Origin: Nocardia fluminea
Lineage (GTDB): Bacteria > Actinomycetota > Actinomycetes > Mycobacteriales > Mycobacteriaceae
Assembly (NCBI RefSeq): GCF_002846365.1
Contig: NZ_PJMW01000002.1
Coordinates: 3,100,001-3,164,000, forward strand
DNA: 64,000 nucleotides
Reading direction: 5' to 3'
The first letter of the stretch is position 1; each line of letters opens with the position of its first letter. This document shows positions 45,407 through 53,974 of the stretch, one piece after another. The notes below the pieces were generated by a model that did not search any database, was not told the DNA's origin, and worked only from the letters and a program-made list of their open reading frames with translations. A program made the translations under genes and the position numbers.

Positions 45407-46570
45407 TCACACCGCCGGGGCGTTGGTGTCGGCCCAGCGCGTGATGTCACCGCGGTCCAGTGCGGTGGCGAGCAGGTCCGGGAACTTGTCGGGGGTGCAG
45501 GCGAAGGCGGGGATGCCGAGGGCTGCCAGTGCCGCGGCGTTGTCGTGGTCGTAGGCGGGTGCGCCTTCGTCGGAGAGGGCGAGCAGCACCACCACCTGGA
45601 CGCCCGCCTCCTTCATCGCGTTGCAGCGGCGCAGCATCTCGTTGCGTACGCCGCCCTCGTAGAGGTCGGAGATGAGCACGAAGAGGCTGTCGGTGGGCCG
45701 GGTGATCAGCGTCTGCGCGTAGGCGATGGCGCGGTTGATGTCGGTGCCACCGCCGAGCTGGGTGCCGAACAGGACGTCGACCGGGTCGCTGAGCTGGTCG
45801 GTGAGATCCACGATCTCGGTGTCGAAAACGACCAGAGAGGTCTTCAGCGACCGCATGGACGCGAGGACGGCGCCGAACACCGACGCGTAGACGACGCTGG
45901 CCGCCATCGAACCGGATTGGTCGATGGCCAGCACCACGTCGCGCTGGATCGACTGGGATTTGCGGCCGTAACCGACGAGCCGTTCGGGGACGATGGTGCG
46001 GTGTTCGGGCAGGTAGTTGGCGAGATTCTTGCGAATGGTCCGGTTGAAGTCGATGTCGCGCAGCTTCGGGCGGTGCGTGCGGGCGGCACGGTTGATGGCG
46101 CCCGAGACCGCCGCCACGGTCTTGGCGGCGATGCGCTGCTCGATCTCGCGCACCACCTTCTCGACCACCATGCGCGCGGTGGCCTTGGTGGTTTCGGGCA
46201 TCACCCGGTTGAGGCCGAGCAGCGTGCCCACCAGGTGCACATCGGGTTCGACCGATTCCAGCAGTTCGGGCTCCAGCAGCAGTTGGGTGAGGTTGAGCCG
46301 GTCCACGGCGTCACGCTGCATCACCTCGACGACGGTCGCCGGAAAGTAGGTGCGGATATCGCCGAGCCAGCGCGCTACCCGGGGCGCCGAACCACCCAGT
46401 CCACCCGACCTTTTCGTCGACCCGCCCGCGTCACCGGTGTTGTAGAGGGCCGACAGTGCCTGGTCCATCGCCTGATCGGCACCCGAGCCCAAACCGCCGA
46501 GCTGTTCTTCGGCAGCGCTACCGAGCACGAGACGCCAACGGCGCGAATGGGTTTCGTCGGGTTCGGTCAT
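45407..46570 (-). CDS. vWA-domain protein (YehP-like)
   Basis: A 387-residue cytosolic protein with a metal-ion-dependent adhesion site: DQSGSMAAS (Asp217), GGGTDINRA and LISDLYEGGVRNE, the DxSxS, Thr and Asp parts of a vWA fold. The N-terminal half is helical (LLEPELLESVEPDVHLVGTLL). Such vWA proteins work with MoxR AAA+ ATPases as adaptors or substrates. AGGAG six bases upstream of ATG 46570 supports the start, which overlaps the preceding small ORF's stop (ATGA). It is the fourth recognised gene of the MoxR operon. Confidence 0.9.
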   Translation of the reverse strand: MTEPDETHSRRWRLVLGSAAEEQLGGLGSGADQAMDQALSALYNTGDAGGSTKRSGGLGGSAPRVARWLGDIRTYFPATVVEVMQRDAVDRLNLTQLLLEPELLESVEPDVHLVGTLLGLNRVMPETTKATARMVVEKVVREIEQRIAAKTVAAVSGAINRAARTHRPKLRDIDFNRTIRKNLANYLPEHRTIVPERLVGYGRKSQSIQRDVVLAIDQSGSMAASVVYASVFGAVLASMRSLKTSLVVFDTEIVDLTDQLSDPVDVLFGTQLGGGTDINRAIAYAQTLITRPTDSLFVLISDLYEGGVRNEMLRRCNAMKEAGVQVVVLLALSDEGAPAYDHDNAAALAALGIPAFACTPDKFPDLLATALDRGDITRWADTNAPAV

Positions 46571-46746
46571 CGGTGCTCCTGAAGGTCGAGCGGGAGAGCG
46601 GGATGCGGGGTCGCGTGGCTGCCGGGCGCGGCCACCGTGACGATCGCGATGCGCGGTGCGCGATCCTCGCGCGGCGGCCGGTGGATCCGATATCGCGCAC
46701 GGCCCGGCCGCTGCTTCGGTGTCAGACGTCTGCGGAGGTGGGTCAC
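46567..46746 (-). CDS. Small Arg-rich ORF between DUF5682 and vWA genes
   Basis: A 59-residue frame whose GTG overlaps the DUF5682 TGA (GTGA) and whose TGA overlaps the vWA ATG (ATGA). GGAG sits seven bases upstream of its GTG. Third-position GC is about 80 percent. The product is Arg/Pro-rich (THLRRRLTPKQRPGRARYR at the start) and ends LPLDLQEHR. I recognise no family. It fills the only spacer in an otherwise overlapping operon, which suggests it is translated. Confidence 0.5.
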   Translation of the reverse strand: MTHLRRRLTPKQRPGRARYRIHRPPREDRAPRIAIVTVAAPGSHATPHPALPLDLQEHR

Positions 46747-49349
46747 CCGGCGGCTCCCAGAATCGCGGTCGCTGCGCGCAGCGCCAGTTGCCCGCGGATC
46801 GGATCGACCGCGGTGAGGCTGTCGGAGGTGGTCGGTGCTGAGCCGGTGTCTCGCAGGGCCTGGCTGATGGCTCGGCGTTCGCCGGACTCGAAGGAGCCGA
46901 AGGTGCGGCGCAGCAGCGGCAGGGTGGCGACGAACTGGTCCTCGTGGAGTTCACGCAACCATTCGTCGATGCGGCGCAACAGCTCTCGGTCGTGGACCAG
47001 GAGCAGTCCGCGGCCGCCGAGGAAGCCGTCGATCCAGGCGGCCTTGGCAGCGGGGGTGTTGCCGACGGACAGTGCGGCGGCCAGTCGGCGGGCGGAGTCG
47101 GCGTCGTCGATGCGTTCGGCGTCGCAGAGCAGGCGCACCGCCCGGCCCGCGATCGCGCCGTGCACGTCGTCGCGATCGGCGATGCGCTGCAGCGTGGCCA
47201 GCCATTCGGTGCTCGAGTGCTCGTCGTCGCGGGTGCTGATCGCAGTATGTGCGGCGTCGATCTGGGTGCGCAGGGCCTGCGCGGCATCGGTGTCGAGGCC
47301 GGTGACTGCGCCCGGCAGGCCCGCGCAGATCCGCACCAGCAGGCCGTCGGCGACGTGGGCGAGCGCCTTGGTGTCGGTGCCTCGGACATCGCCGTAGCGC
47401 AGAGTGCGGGTCAGGCCGGGGAGGGCGCCGAGCAGGTGGGTGACGTCGTGATCGAGCGCGGCCGCCGCTTCCAGTCTCCTGATCAAACCCTCTGTGGCGC
47501 CCCCCAAGTCGGCGAGCAGGGCCATTTCGAGTGCGTCGGCGAGCGCGGTGACGGTGACGTCGTCGCGGCTCGCGGTGTCGAGGATCTTGGTCTCCGCGGC
47601 GGTGCGCAGGGTCGTGCCCCAGACCGCGGCTTCGACGATGCGGACTTCGAATTCCGGTTCCCAGCGCAGCATCCACGTCTCGCGGAAGGTGCCGGTGCTG
47701 CGGACGTCGCCGGTGGTCGGGGTGCCCCAGCCGATACCGAGCAGGCGCAGGCGGTGCAGCAGATGCGACCGTTCGACGTCGCGCTCCTTGCGCAGGTCCA
47801 GGTCGACAGTGCGGGCGAGCGCTTCCTGCTTGAGTCGCAGTGTCTTGCAGCGCGCCCGCAGATCCGCCGCCAGCGGAACCGTCGGGGTGTCGTCCGGGAC
47901 ACCGCCGAGGGTCTCGCCGACCACCAGTTCGTCGATCACCAGCCGCAGCACGGTCTCGTCGCCACCGCACATCACCGCGCGCACAGCCTCGGTGACTTCG
48001 GACAATCCCGGCAGCGGCCTGCCGCGCAACGCCGCGAGCGTATCGGCCAGCCGCACCGCCTCGATGATGTGCGCGCTCGACACCGGCAGGTCGTGCGAGC
48101 GCAGCACCCCGGCGACCTTGGTCAGCCAGCGCGCCACCGGCCGCGCGGTCTCGGTGAACAGGTGGTGATACCAGCCGGGTGAGGTGACGCCCGCTCCGTA
48201 ACCCGACCCGGCCGCCAGCCGCGAATGCGTCCAGGGCACCCAGGTCAGCGCGGCTTTCGTCTTGGGTAGACCCTTGAGCAGACGCATATCCGGTGCGGCA
48301 GGACCGAGCGGCTCGGCCAATGCCGGTGCGTGCCAAGCCCCACACACCACCGCCAATCGCTTCGCCCCACCCTTGAGTACTTGGCGCATCACCTGTCGCA
48401 TATGGGCCTCGCGGACCAAGGTGTGATGATCGACGATCAGTGGCGCGATCGCGGCATCAGGTCGATCCGCTGCTGCGGGCCCGAATCCGGTTGTCGCCGA
48501 ATGCTTCTCGTCGGCATCTGGATCGTCGACCGGCAACACGGACACCTGGCCGGGGGCGTCGGTATCAACCGGCGACACGGACACCTGGCCGGGGGCGTCG
48601 GTATCAACCGGCGCGGGTGGGCCTAGGTGCGGCGGAGCGTCCGTGGTGAGTGTCGTGGTCCCGGCCGCGGAATGCGGGGCGTCTTCTCGCAGGGCCGCCA
48701 TCGCTTCGATGATGGCCTCGAAAGCCGCGCTGTCCGGGACGGATTCGACGACGGCGTCCCACCAGCGTTCGGCGTCGTCGTAGCCCGCGGCCGAGGCGAG
48801 CGCGGCCAGTGGGTCGGAGCCGCCGCCACGGGCATCGTCGTCGGCGCCGAGCACATTCGTGGCGGGGAGGTCACAGAAGCGGACCGGGACGGCGTGCTCG
48901 ACGCCGTAGCGCATGGCCTGCCACTCGGGCGAGAACACGGCGAACGGCCAGAACGCCGCGCGGGCAGGCGAATCCGGGACGTAGGCGAGCAGTGCGACCG
49001 GTGGTGCCATCGTGTCGGCGGCGACGAACCCCACGAGCGGATCCGCGTCGGCGGGACCTTCGATGAGAATGGCATCGGGCCGGAACTCCTCGAGCGCGTG
49101 GCGCAGCGAGCGCGCCGATCCGGGCCCGTGGTGACGGATGCCGAACACCCGCGTCACCGCCGCCGCGCTCGCACTCGCATTCGTGTCGGTCACCGAACCC
49201 ACACCGGCTTGCGCCTCGGTGGTGACTTCGCGCGTCTCGCCCGCGCCCGTATCCGAGCCGGAGCTCTCGCGAATTCCGGCACGGCTCGCCGGATCGCCCG
49301 GTGTGGCGTCACCGGTGGCCGGGTGGGTCGCCTTGTTGCGTTCACTCAT
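46743..49349 (-). CDS. DUF5682-family protein (YehM-like)
   Basis: An 868-residue protein with an Ala/Ser-rich start, an N-terminal segment FGIRHHGPGSARSLRHAL, then AILIEGPADADP near residue 95 and VVCGAWHAPAL near residue 335. The pattern His-Gly, Glu-Gly and Gly-x-x-His resembles EreA/ChaN/TraB-type hydrolase folds, but no activity is known for this family. Between them is a 13-residue tandem duplication (PVDTDAPGQVSVS/L). The C-terminal half is helical. ATG 49349 is used. In the MoxR operon it follows the AAA+ gene, the order seen in yehL-yehM. Confidence 0.85.
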   Translation of the reverse strand: MSERNKATHPATGDATPGDPASRAGIRESSGSDTGAGETREVTTEAQAGVGSVTDTNASASAAAVTRVFGIRHHGPGSARSLRHALEEFRPDAILIEGPADADPLVGFVAADTMAPPVALLAYVPDSPARAAFWPFAVFSPEWQAMRYGVEHAVPVRFCDLPATNVLGADDDARGGGSDPLAALASAAGYDDAERWWDAVVESVPDSAAFEAIIEAMAALREDAPHSAAGTTTLTTDAPPHLGPPAPVDTDAPGQVSVSPVDTDAPGQVSVLPVDDPDADEKHSATTGFGPAAADRPDAAIAPLIVDHHTLVREAHMRQVMRQVLKGGAKRLAVVCGAWHAPALAEPLGPAAPDMRLLKGLPKTKAALTWVPWTHSRLAAGSGYGAGVTSPGWYHHLFTETARPVARWLTKVAGVLRSHDLPVSSAHIIEAVRLADTLAALRGRPLPGLSEVTEAVRAVMCGGDETVLRLVIDELVVGETLGGVPDDTPTVPLAADLRARCKTLRLKQEALARTVDLDLRKERDVERSHLLHRLRLLGIGWGTPTTGDVRSTGTFRETWMLRWEPEFEVRIVEAAVWGTTLRTAAETKILDTASRDDVTVTALADALEMALLADLGGATEGLIRRLEAAAALDHDVTHLLGALPGLTRTLRYGDVRGTDTKALAHVADGLLVRICAGLPGAVTGLDTDAAQALRTQIDAAHTAISTRDDEHSSTEWLATLQRIADRDDVHGAIAGRAVRLLCDAERIDDADSARRLAAALSVGNTPAAKAAWIDGFLGGRGLLLVHDRELLRRIDEWLRELHEDQFVATLPLLRRTFGSFESGERRAISQALRDTGSAPTTSDSLTAVDPIRGQLALRAATAILGAAG
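48533..48610. repeat. Two 39-bp tandem copies in the DUF5682 gene
   Basis: Two almost identical 39-bp units, seen with GGACACCTGGCC at 48540 and again at 48579, encode PVDTDAPGQVSV twice in the linker of the DUF5682 protein. The unit length is a multiple of three, so the frame is kept. Confidence 0.7.
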
Positions 49350-49398
49350 CGAAAACCCCATGTGTGGTGTGTGTTCCGTCCTCCCCTGCGGTGTGCTG

Positions 49399-50499
49399 TC
49401 AGCCCGCGTTCTCGCGGCAGGCCCGGTAGAAGTCGGCCCAATCCGGGCGTTCCCGGACCACGGCCTCGAGATATTCGGTCCAGACCACGGTGTCGCCCAC
49501 CGGGTCCTTGATCACCGAGCCGAGGACGGCGCCCGCGATGTCGGAGGCGCGCAGGACGCCGTCGCCGAAGTGGGCGGACAGGGCGAGCCCGTTGGTGATC
49601 ACCGAGATCGCCTCGGCGGTGGACAGGGTGCCCGAGGGGGATTTGAGCTTGGTACGGCCGTCGGCGGTGATGCCGGAGCGCAGTTCGCGGAAGACCCGCA
49701 CCACGCGGCGGACTTCCTCGGCGGCGGCGGGGACGGTCGGCAATTCCAGTGCGGCGCCGAGCTGTTCGACGCGGCGGCTGACGATGGCGACCTCGGAATC
49801 CTCGTCGGCGGGCAGTGGCAGCACCACGGTGTTGAAGCGGCGCCGCAGGGCGGAGGACAGATCGTTCACGCCGCGATCGCGATCGTTGGCGGTGGCGATG
49901 ACGTTGAAGCCCTTGGCCGCCTGTACTTCCCCGCCGAGCTCGGGCACCGGCAGCGTCTTCTCGGACAGGATGGTGATCAGCGCGTCCTGCACATCGGAGG
50001 GGATACGGGTGAGCTCTTCGATGCGGGCGATGGCGCCGGTGCGCATCGCGGTCATCACCGGTGACGCGACCAGGGCGGCGTCGCTGGGTCCCTCGGCGAG
50101 CAGACGGGCGTAGTTCCAGCCGTAGCGGATCGCTTCCTCGGCGGTGCCGGAGGTGCCCTGCACGAGCAGTGTCGACTCGCCGCTGATGGCCGCCGAGAGG
50201 TGCTCGGACACCCAGGTCTTGGCGGTGCCGGGCACACCGAGCAGCAGCAGCGCGCGGTCGGTGGCCAGGGTGGCGACCGCGACCTCCATCAGCCGGCGCG
50301 GGCCGACATATTTGGGGGTGATCACGGTGCCGTCGTCGAGGGTGCCGCCGAGAACGTAGGTGACCACGGCCCACGGCGACAGTTTCCAGGACGGCGGGCG
50401 CACGCGGTCGTCGACGCGGTCCAGGGCGGCCAGCTCGTCGGCGAAGGCCTGTTCGGCGTGGGGGCGAAGCAGGGTGGTGGCGGGTTCGGTGGCGGTCAA
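49399..50499 (-). CDS. MoxR-family AAA+ ATPase (YehL-like)
   Basis: A 366-residue AAA+ ATPase: Walker A GVPGTAKT near residue 88, Walker B-type IARIEELTRIPSDVQ, sensor 1 NVIATANDRDRG and arginine finger ALRRRFNTV. The IARIEELTR form, with Glu-Glu at the Walker B end, is typical of the YehL-type branch. These ATPases remodel vWA partners or complexes. TTG at 50499 overlaps the upstream gene's TGA (TTGA) with GAGGAG five bases upstream, so I reject the longer in-frame start inside the preceding gene. Confidence 0.9.
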   Translation of the reverse strand: MTATEPATTLLRPHAEQAFADELAALDRVDDRVRPPSWKLSPWAVVTYVLGGTLDDGTVITPKYVGPRRLMEVAVATLATDRALLLLGVPGTAKTWVSEHLSAAISGESTLLVQGTSGTAEEAIRYGWNYARLLAEGPSDAALVASPVMTAMRTGAIARIEELTRIPSDVQDALITILSEKTLPVPELGGEVQAAKGFNVIATANDRDRGVNDLSSALRRRFNTVVLPLPADEDSEVAIVSRRVEQLGAALELPTVPAAAEEVRRVVRVFRELRSGITADGRTKLKSPSGTLSTAEAISVITNGLALSAHFGDGVLRASDIAGAVLGSVIKDPVGDTVVWTEYLEAVVRERPDWADFYRACRENAG

Positions 50500-53400
50500 C
50501 GCAGCTCCTCGAGCATGGTGGCACGGTCGGTGAGATCGTGGGCGAGTCGGTGGAATGCCTGTTGCCAGGCGGGATCGTCGGTGGTGTCGGCGAGCGCGCT
50601 GACACGCGTCGCGAGTTCGGCGGGCAGGTGGACGCTCGCCGCGGTGAGAAGCGCCCGGTCGGTGTACACGCCCGCGCTGGCGTGCGGCTGACGCGCGGTG
50701 GTGCGGGCGCGCTCGCCGAGCAGGCGCAGCACGTGGCCGGCGACGGGTTCGGGCCACGGGTGATCGAGGCCGGGCAGGATCGCGTGTAGTTCGTTGAGCT
50801 GGTGCGCGTCGAGGTCGAGGACATGCTCGATCCGGTCGGCCGCATCGAGCAGGGTGAACAGTTCGCGACGCCGCAGCACCGCCTGCTCGGTCGGGGTCGC
50901 GTGCGCGAACAGCGCGCGGGCCCATGCGGTGTCGTGCTGGGCGAGGGTGGCATCGACCCAGCCGTCCACGATCGCCTTGGCGTAGCGGGGTGGCAGCGAC
51001 AGCGTCAACGCGGTGGCCGGGGTGCGCTCCTCGGTAGCCCGCACGATCGAGGACCACGCCGTGAGCGGAGTCGCGGCGATCGCCTGGTGCAGGGTCGTGA
51101 TCGTGGAATCCGGCGTGTCCCAGCGCAACTTCGCTTGGTCGGTCGCGTCGGTGATGCCGTCGCGCCGGGCCTGCGCGTCGAGCTCCGCGGGTACTCGCAC
51201 GTCCACCGTGCCGTCGTCCGCCACCCGGATCCACGACGCCACCAGCGCTGCCATCCTTCGCCCGAAAGCGGCATCCGGGAGTCTGTTCAGCAGCGTGGTC
51301 GCGGTACGTCGCACGTCGCCGCGCCTGTCGTCGAGGGCCCGTTCGAGCAGCGCTTCGTCCGCTGTGCTCAGCCCATCGGCGAGCAGCCCGAGCAGCTCCG
51401 CCTTCACCGGGCCCGACTCCTTCGGCCACGCCGCGGTCAACACGGCCAGTGCCGCGGCCGGATCGGCCCGGCGAATACGCGCGAACCAGTCCTTTCGCTC
51501 GCCGGAGGTGCCGAACAACCAGACGTCATGGGCAGCACGCGTTCCCGCTTCTGTACCGCCGCCTTGCTCGGCAGGCGTGGCACCGTGTTCTGCAGAGGTT
51601 GTCGGCCCGGCGCTGCCTCGTTCGGCAGACGTTGCGTCGTGTTCTGGAGACGTTGTCGGCCCGGCGCTGCGGGTCGTGCGCGGGTCGGTGTCGATCTGGG
51701 TGTCGGCGGCGCCGGCCGGTGGTTGCGGCTGCTCGCTTTCGACGGCCCCACCCGCCGACGGTGGAGCGGCGTCAGCGGGAAACTCCTCGACCAGCTTCGC
51801 CCAGGCCGGATTGCGGGCGGCGAGCCAGCGTCCGCGACGGCCGGCCATGCGCAGCAGCGGTTCTCGTAGCGCGGTGTCGGAGGCCGCGGAGAGCGCCTGG
51901 ACACACAGCACATCGGGAAGCCGGTAGCCGAACGGTGCCGCCGCGGTGAACCATTCGGCGAGGAAGGGAGATTTGTCGGTGAGGAGGCGGCTGAGGCGGT
52001 CGGCGGCGGGTCGCGGGAGAAGTGGGCGCGGATCATCGACGGCGGGTGCGGGTTTCGCCGCGGTCCGGGGGAGCTGCCCGCCGCGCACATACAGGTCTTG
52101 CAGCGCGGCCGTGTGGAGCAGCCGGGTGGCCGGTTCGCCGGCGTGCTGCGGAACGGCGGCGGCGACCGCCGCGTCGAGGTGGACACTGTCGGCGCTGCGG
52201 CGGGCGGTACCGAGCAATGCCACCGAGACGAGTTCGGCCAGCGCGGGGGTCGGCGTGGTCTCGGTGGGGAACTCGGTCTCCAGATCGCTCACCTCACCCG
52301 CGCACAGCACCGAGATCGGGTCGAAGCCGTCGGCTCGCCACTCGCCGCACACCGTCACCGGGTGACCACCCGCGACCGCGATCAGCCGCCACGGGCGCAC
52401 CCCACCGGGCAGCGGCAGCGCGGTGCCGTCGGACGCGACGAGCTGCCATCCGTTCTCGTCGAGCACCGGCACCACATCGGTGAGCAGCGCGGGCCAGGCA
52501 CGCAGCCACGGATCCGCGCTCAACGCGCCCGCGTAGGCAGCCAGCGCGTCGTCGATCGTGGTGCCGCCGACAGCGGGCACGGTGGTGAAGGGTTCGGGTA
52601 CGCCGTGGCGGGTGCCCCACTGTGCGCGCAGTGGGGCCGCACCGGGGTAGTAGTGCAGCTCGGCGTCCACCTCGTTCCCGGGTGCGGGCACCTCGCCGGT
52701 GAAGTTCGGGGTGCCGAAGGAGTGTTCGATGAGCAGAGCCCATCGTCCGTTGCCGCGACCTCGCAACCAGGTGCGGCGGGTGTGTAGCCGCTCCTCCTCG
52801 CTCACCCGCATGCCGAGCACCAGCCAGCGGTCCCGGACCGCGGGCTCGGCGAGCACCGACTCGGCCGACGTCGGATAGCCGACGTGGGTGCGCACTCCCG
52901 CCCGCAGCGGTTCCGGTAGGGCGTCGATCCTGCGATGGGCCAGCACCAGCAGGTGCAGGCGGGAGTACTCACGCAGCAGCAGTTCGGGCCAGTGCTCGGT
53001 GGTGACGACCGCCGTGGGCAGCCTGCGCAGGGCCTCGGCGATGCGCGGAGCCTGGGCATCGACCATCCGGGCCGCGATCGCCTCGTAGGCCGCATACGAA
53101 CGGTCGGTCTGCGCGAGTCCGGTGCGGATCTGGTCGGTGAGCCAGACCTCCAGTTCGGTGAGCCCGGCGGCCACCCGGGCCCGCCGCTGCTCGACGGTGG
53201 CCTGCGAGGGCGTGCTCGCGGCCTTGGCCTTCGGTGGCGCGGCGGCCTTCGCGGCTCGCCCGGCCAGCCACTCGGCGGCGAAGTCGGCCGGCGCCTCCCG
53301 CACGGGCGTCTGGCCACCCGACCAGGTGAGCAACAGCGACAACGCGTGCTTGCACGGGAACTTGCGGCTCGGGCACGAGCACTTGTACGCGGGCCCGTCC

Positions 53401-53582
53401 AGATCGACGATCGCCTGGTACGGCTTGGCGCCACTGCCCTGACACAGCCCCCACACCGCATTGCCCGCGGTGCCGGTCTCACGCCAGCGACCGGCCAGCT
53501 TGCGCGCGGCAGCCAGCGAGCTCGCATCGGGTGCGAGCGCGCGGACCTGGTCCTCGGTCCACGGCGTGCGTTGCTCGGTCAT
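50496..53582 (-). CDS. SWIM zinc-finger protein with DUF5691-type C-terminal region
   Basis: A 1,028-residue protein. The N-terminal SWIM motif YKCSCPSRKFPCKHALSLLL (around residues 61-80) supplies a Cys-x-Cys and Cys-x-His zinc site for nucleic-acid or protein binding. Residues about 170-480 are uncharacterised, and the remaining part with repeated short helices (AVLTAAWPKESGPVKAELLGLLADGL, DDRRGDVRRTATTLLNRL) looks like a DUF5691/HEAT-like region. It includes a 60-residue Ser/Thr/Ala-rich linker near 620-690. ATG 53582. First gene of the MoxR-vWA operon; YehQ-like position. Confidence 0.85.
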   Translation of the reverse strand: MTEQRTPWTEDQVRALAPDASSLAAARKLAGRWRETGTAGNAVWGLCQGSGAKPYQAIVDLDGPAYKCSCPSRKFPCKHALSLLLTWSGGQTPVREAPADFAAEWLAGRAAKAAAPPKAKAASTPSQATVEQRRARVAAGLTELEVWLTDQIRTGLAQTDRSYAAYEAIAARMVDAQAPRIAEALRRLPTAVVTTEHWPELLLREYSRLHLLVLAHRRIDALPEPLRAGVRTHVGYPTSAESVLAEPAVRDRWLVLGMRVSEEERLHTRRTWLRGRGNGRWALLIEHSFGTPNFTGEVPAPGNEVDAELHYYPGAAPLRAQWGTRHGVPEPFTTVPAVGGTTIDDALAAYAGALSADPWLRAWPALLTDVVPVLDENGWQLVASDGTALPLPGGVRPWRLIAVAGGHPVTVCGEWRADGFDPISVLCAGEVSDLETEFPTETTPTPALAELVSVALLGTARRSADSVHLDAAVAAAVPQHAGEPATRLLHTAALQDLYVRGGQLPRTAAKPAPAVDDPRPLLPRPAADRLSRLLTDKSPFLAEWFTAAAPFGYRLPDVLCVQALSAASDTALREPLLRMAGRRGRWLAARNPAWAKLVEEFPADAAPPSAGGAVESEQPQPPAGAADTQIDTDPRTTRSAGPTTSPEHDATSAERGSAGPTTSAEHGATPAEQGGGTEAGTRAAHDVWLFGTSGERKDWFARIRRADPAAALAVLTAAWPKESGPVKAELLGLLADGLSTADEALLERALDDRRGDVRRTATTLLNRLPDAAFGRRMAALVASWIRVADDGTVDVRVPAELDAQARRDGITDATDQAKLRWDTPDSTITTLHQAIAATPLTAWSSIVRATEERTPATALTLSLPPRYAKAIVDGWVDATLAQHDTAWARALFAHATPTEQAVLRRRELFTLLDAADRIEHVLDLDAHQLNELHAILPGLDHPWPEPVAGHVLRLLGERARTTARQPHASAGVYTDRALLTAASVHLPAELATRVSALADTTDDPAWQQAFHRLAHDLTDRATMLEELR

Positions 53583-53974
53583 CGGTTCCCCCGTTCTCGT
53601 GTTCGCCGAATATCTACCGCAACCCACCGACAACTGCCGTCGCCGGAGAAGAAGCGTGTGGAAAACACTGGTGCTGCGGCGAATTCGTGCTCCACCTCTT
53701 GCCCTGGGTCCTGATCTCTGGCATTCTGACCTGTTCGGCACCGCCCGGACCGCCCGCGCTGCTCGACGCAGCGTAACGCGGGTGTGAACACCTCATCGAG
53801 CTGCCCGCCGGGGTGGGCGAGGGGTGGACATCGAGGGCCCGCCGTGGCGCCGCGATGGCCATTCCACTCCCGCGGGCAGATTCGCTGAGGGCCTGCGCAT
53901 CCCCTGGGCGAACTTCCGGCGATCGGGTAGCGTTTCGACCAGGATCGCCGCGTTGCGCGCGGACGCGAAGGGGG
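53583..53974. other. Divergent intergenic region
   Basis: The 392 bp between the SWIM gene (minus) and the Rad50-like gene (plus) holds no gene I can support on either strand. The frames open here have no ribosome site and no recognisable product. It must contain both promoters; I see no clear -10/-35 pair or conserved operator, only a weak short hairpin potential around GCGCG repeats. Confidence 0.5.
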
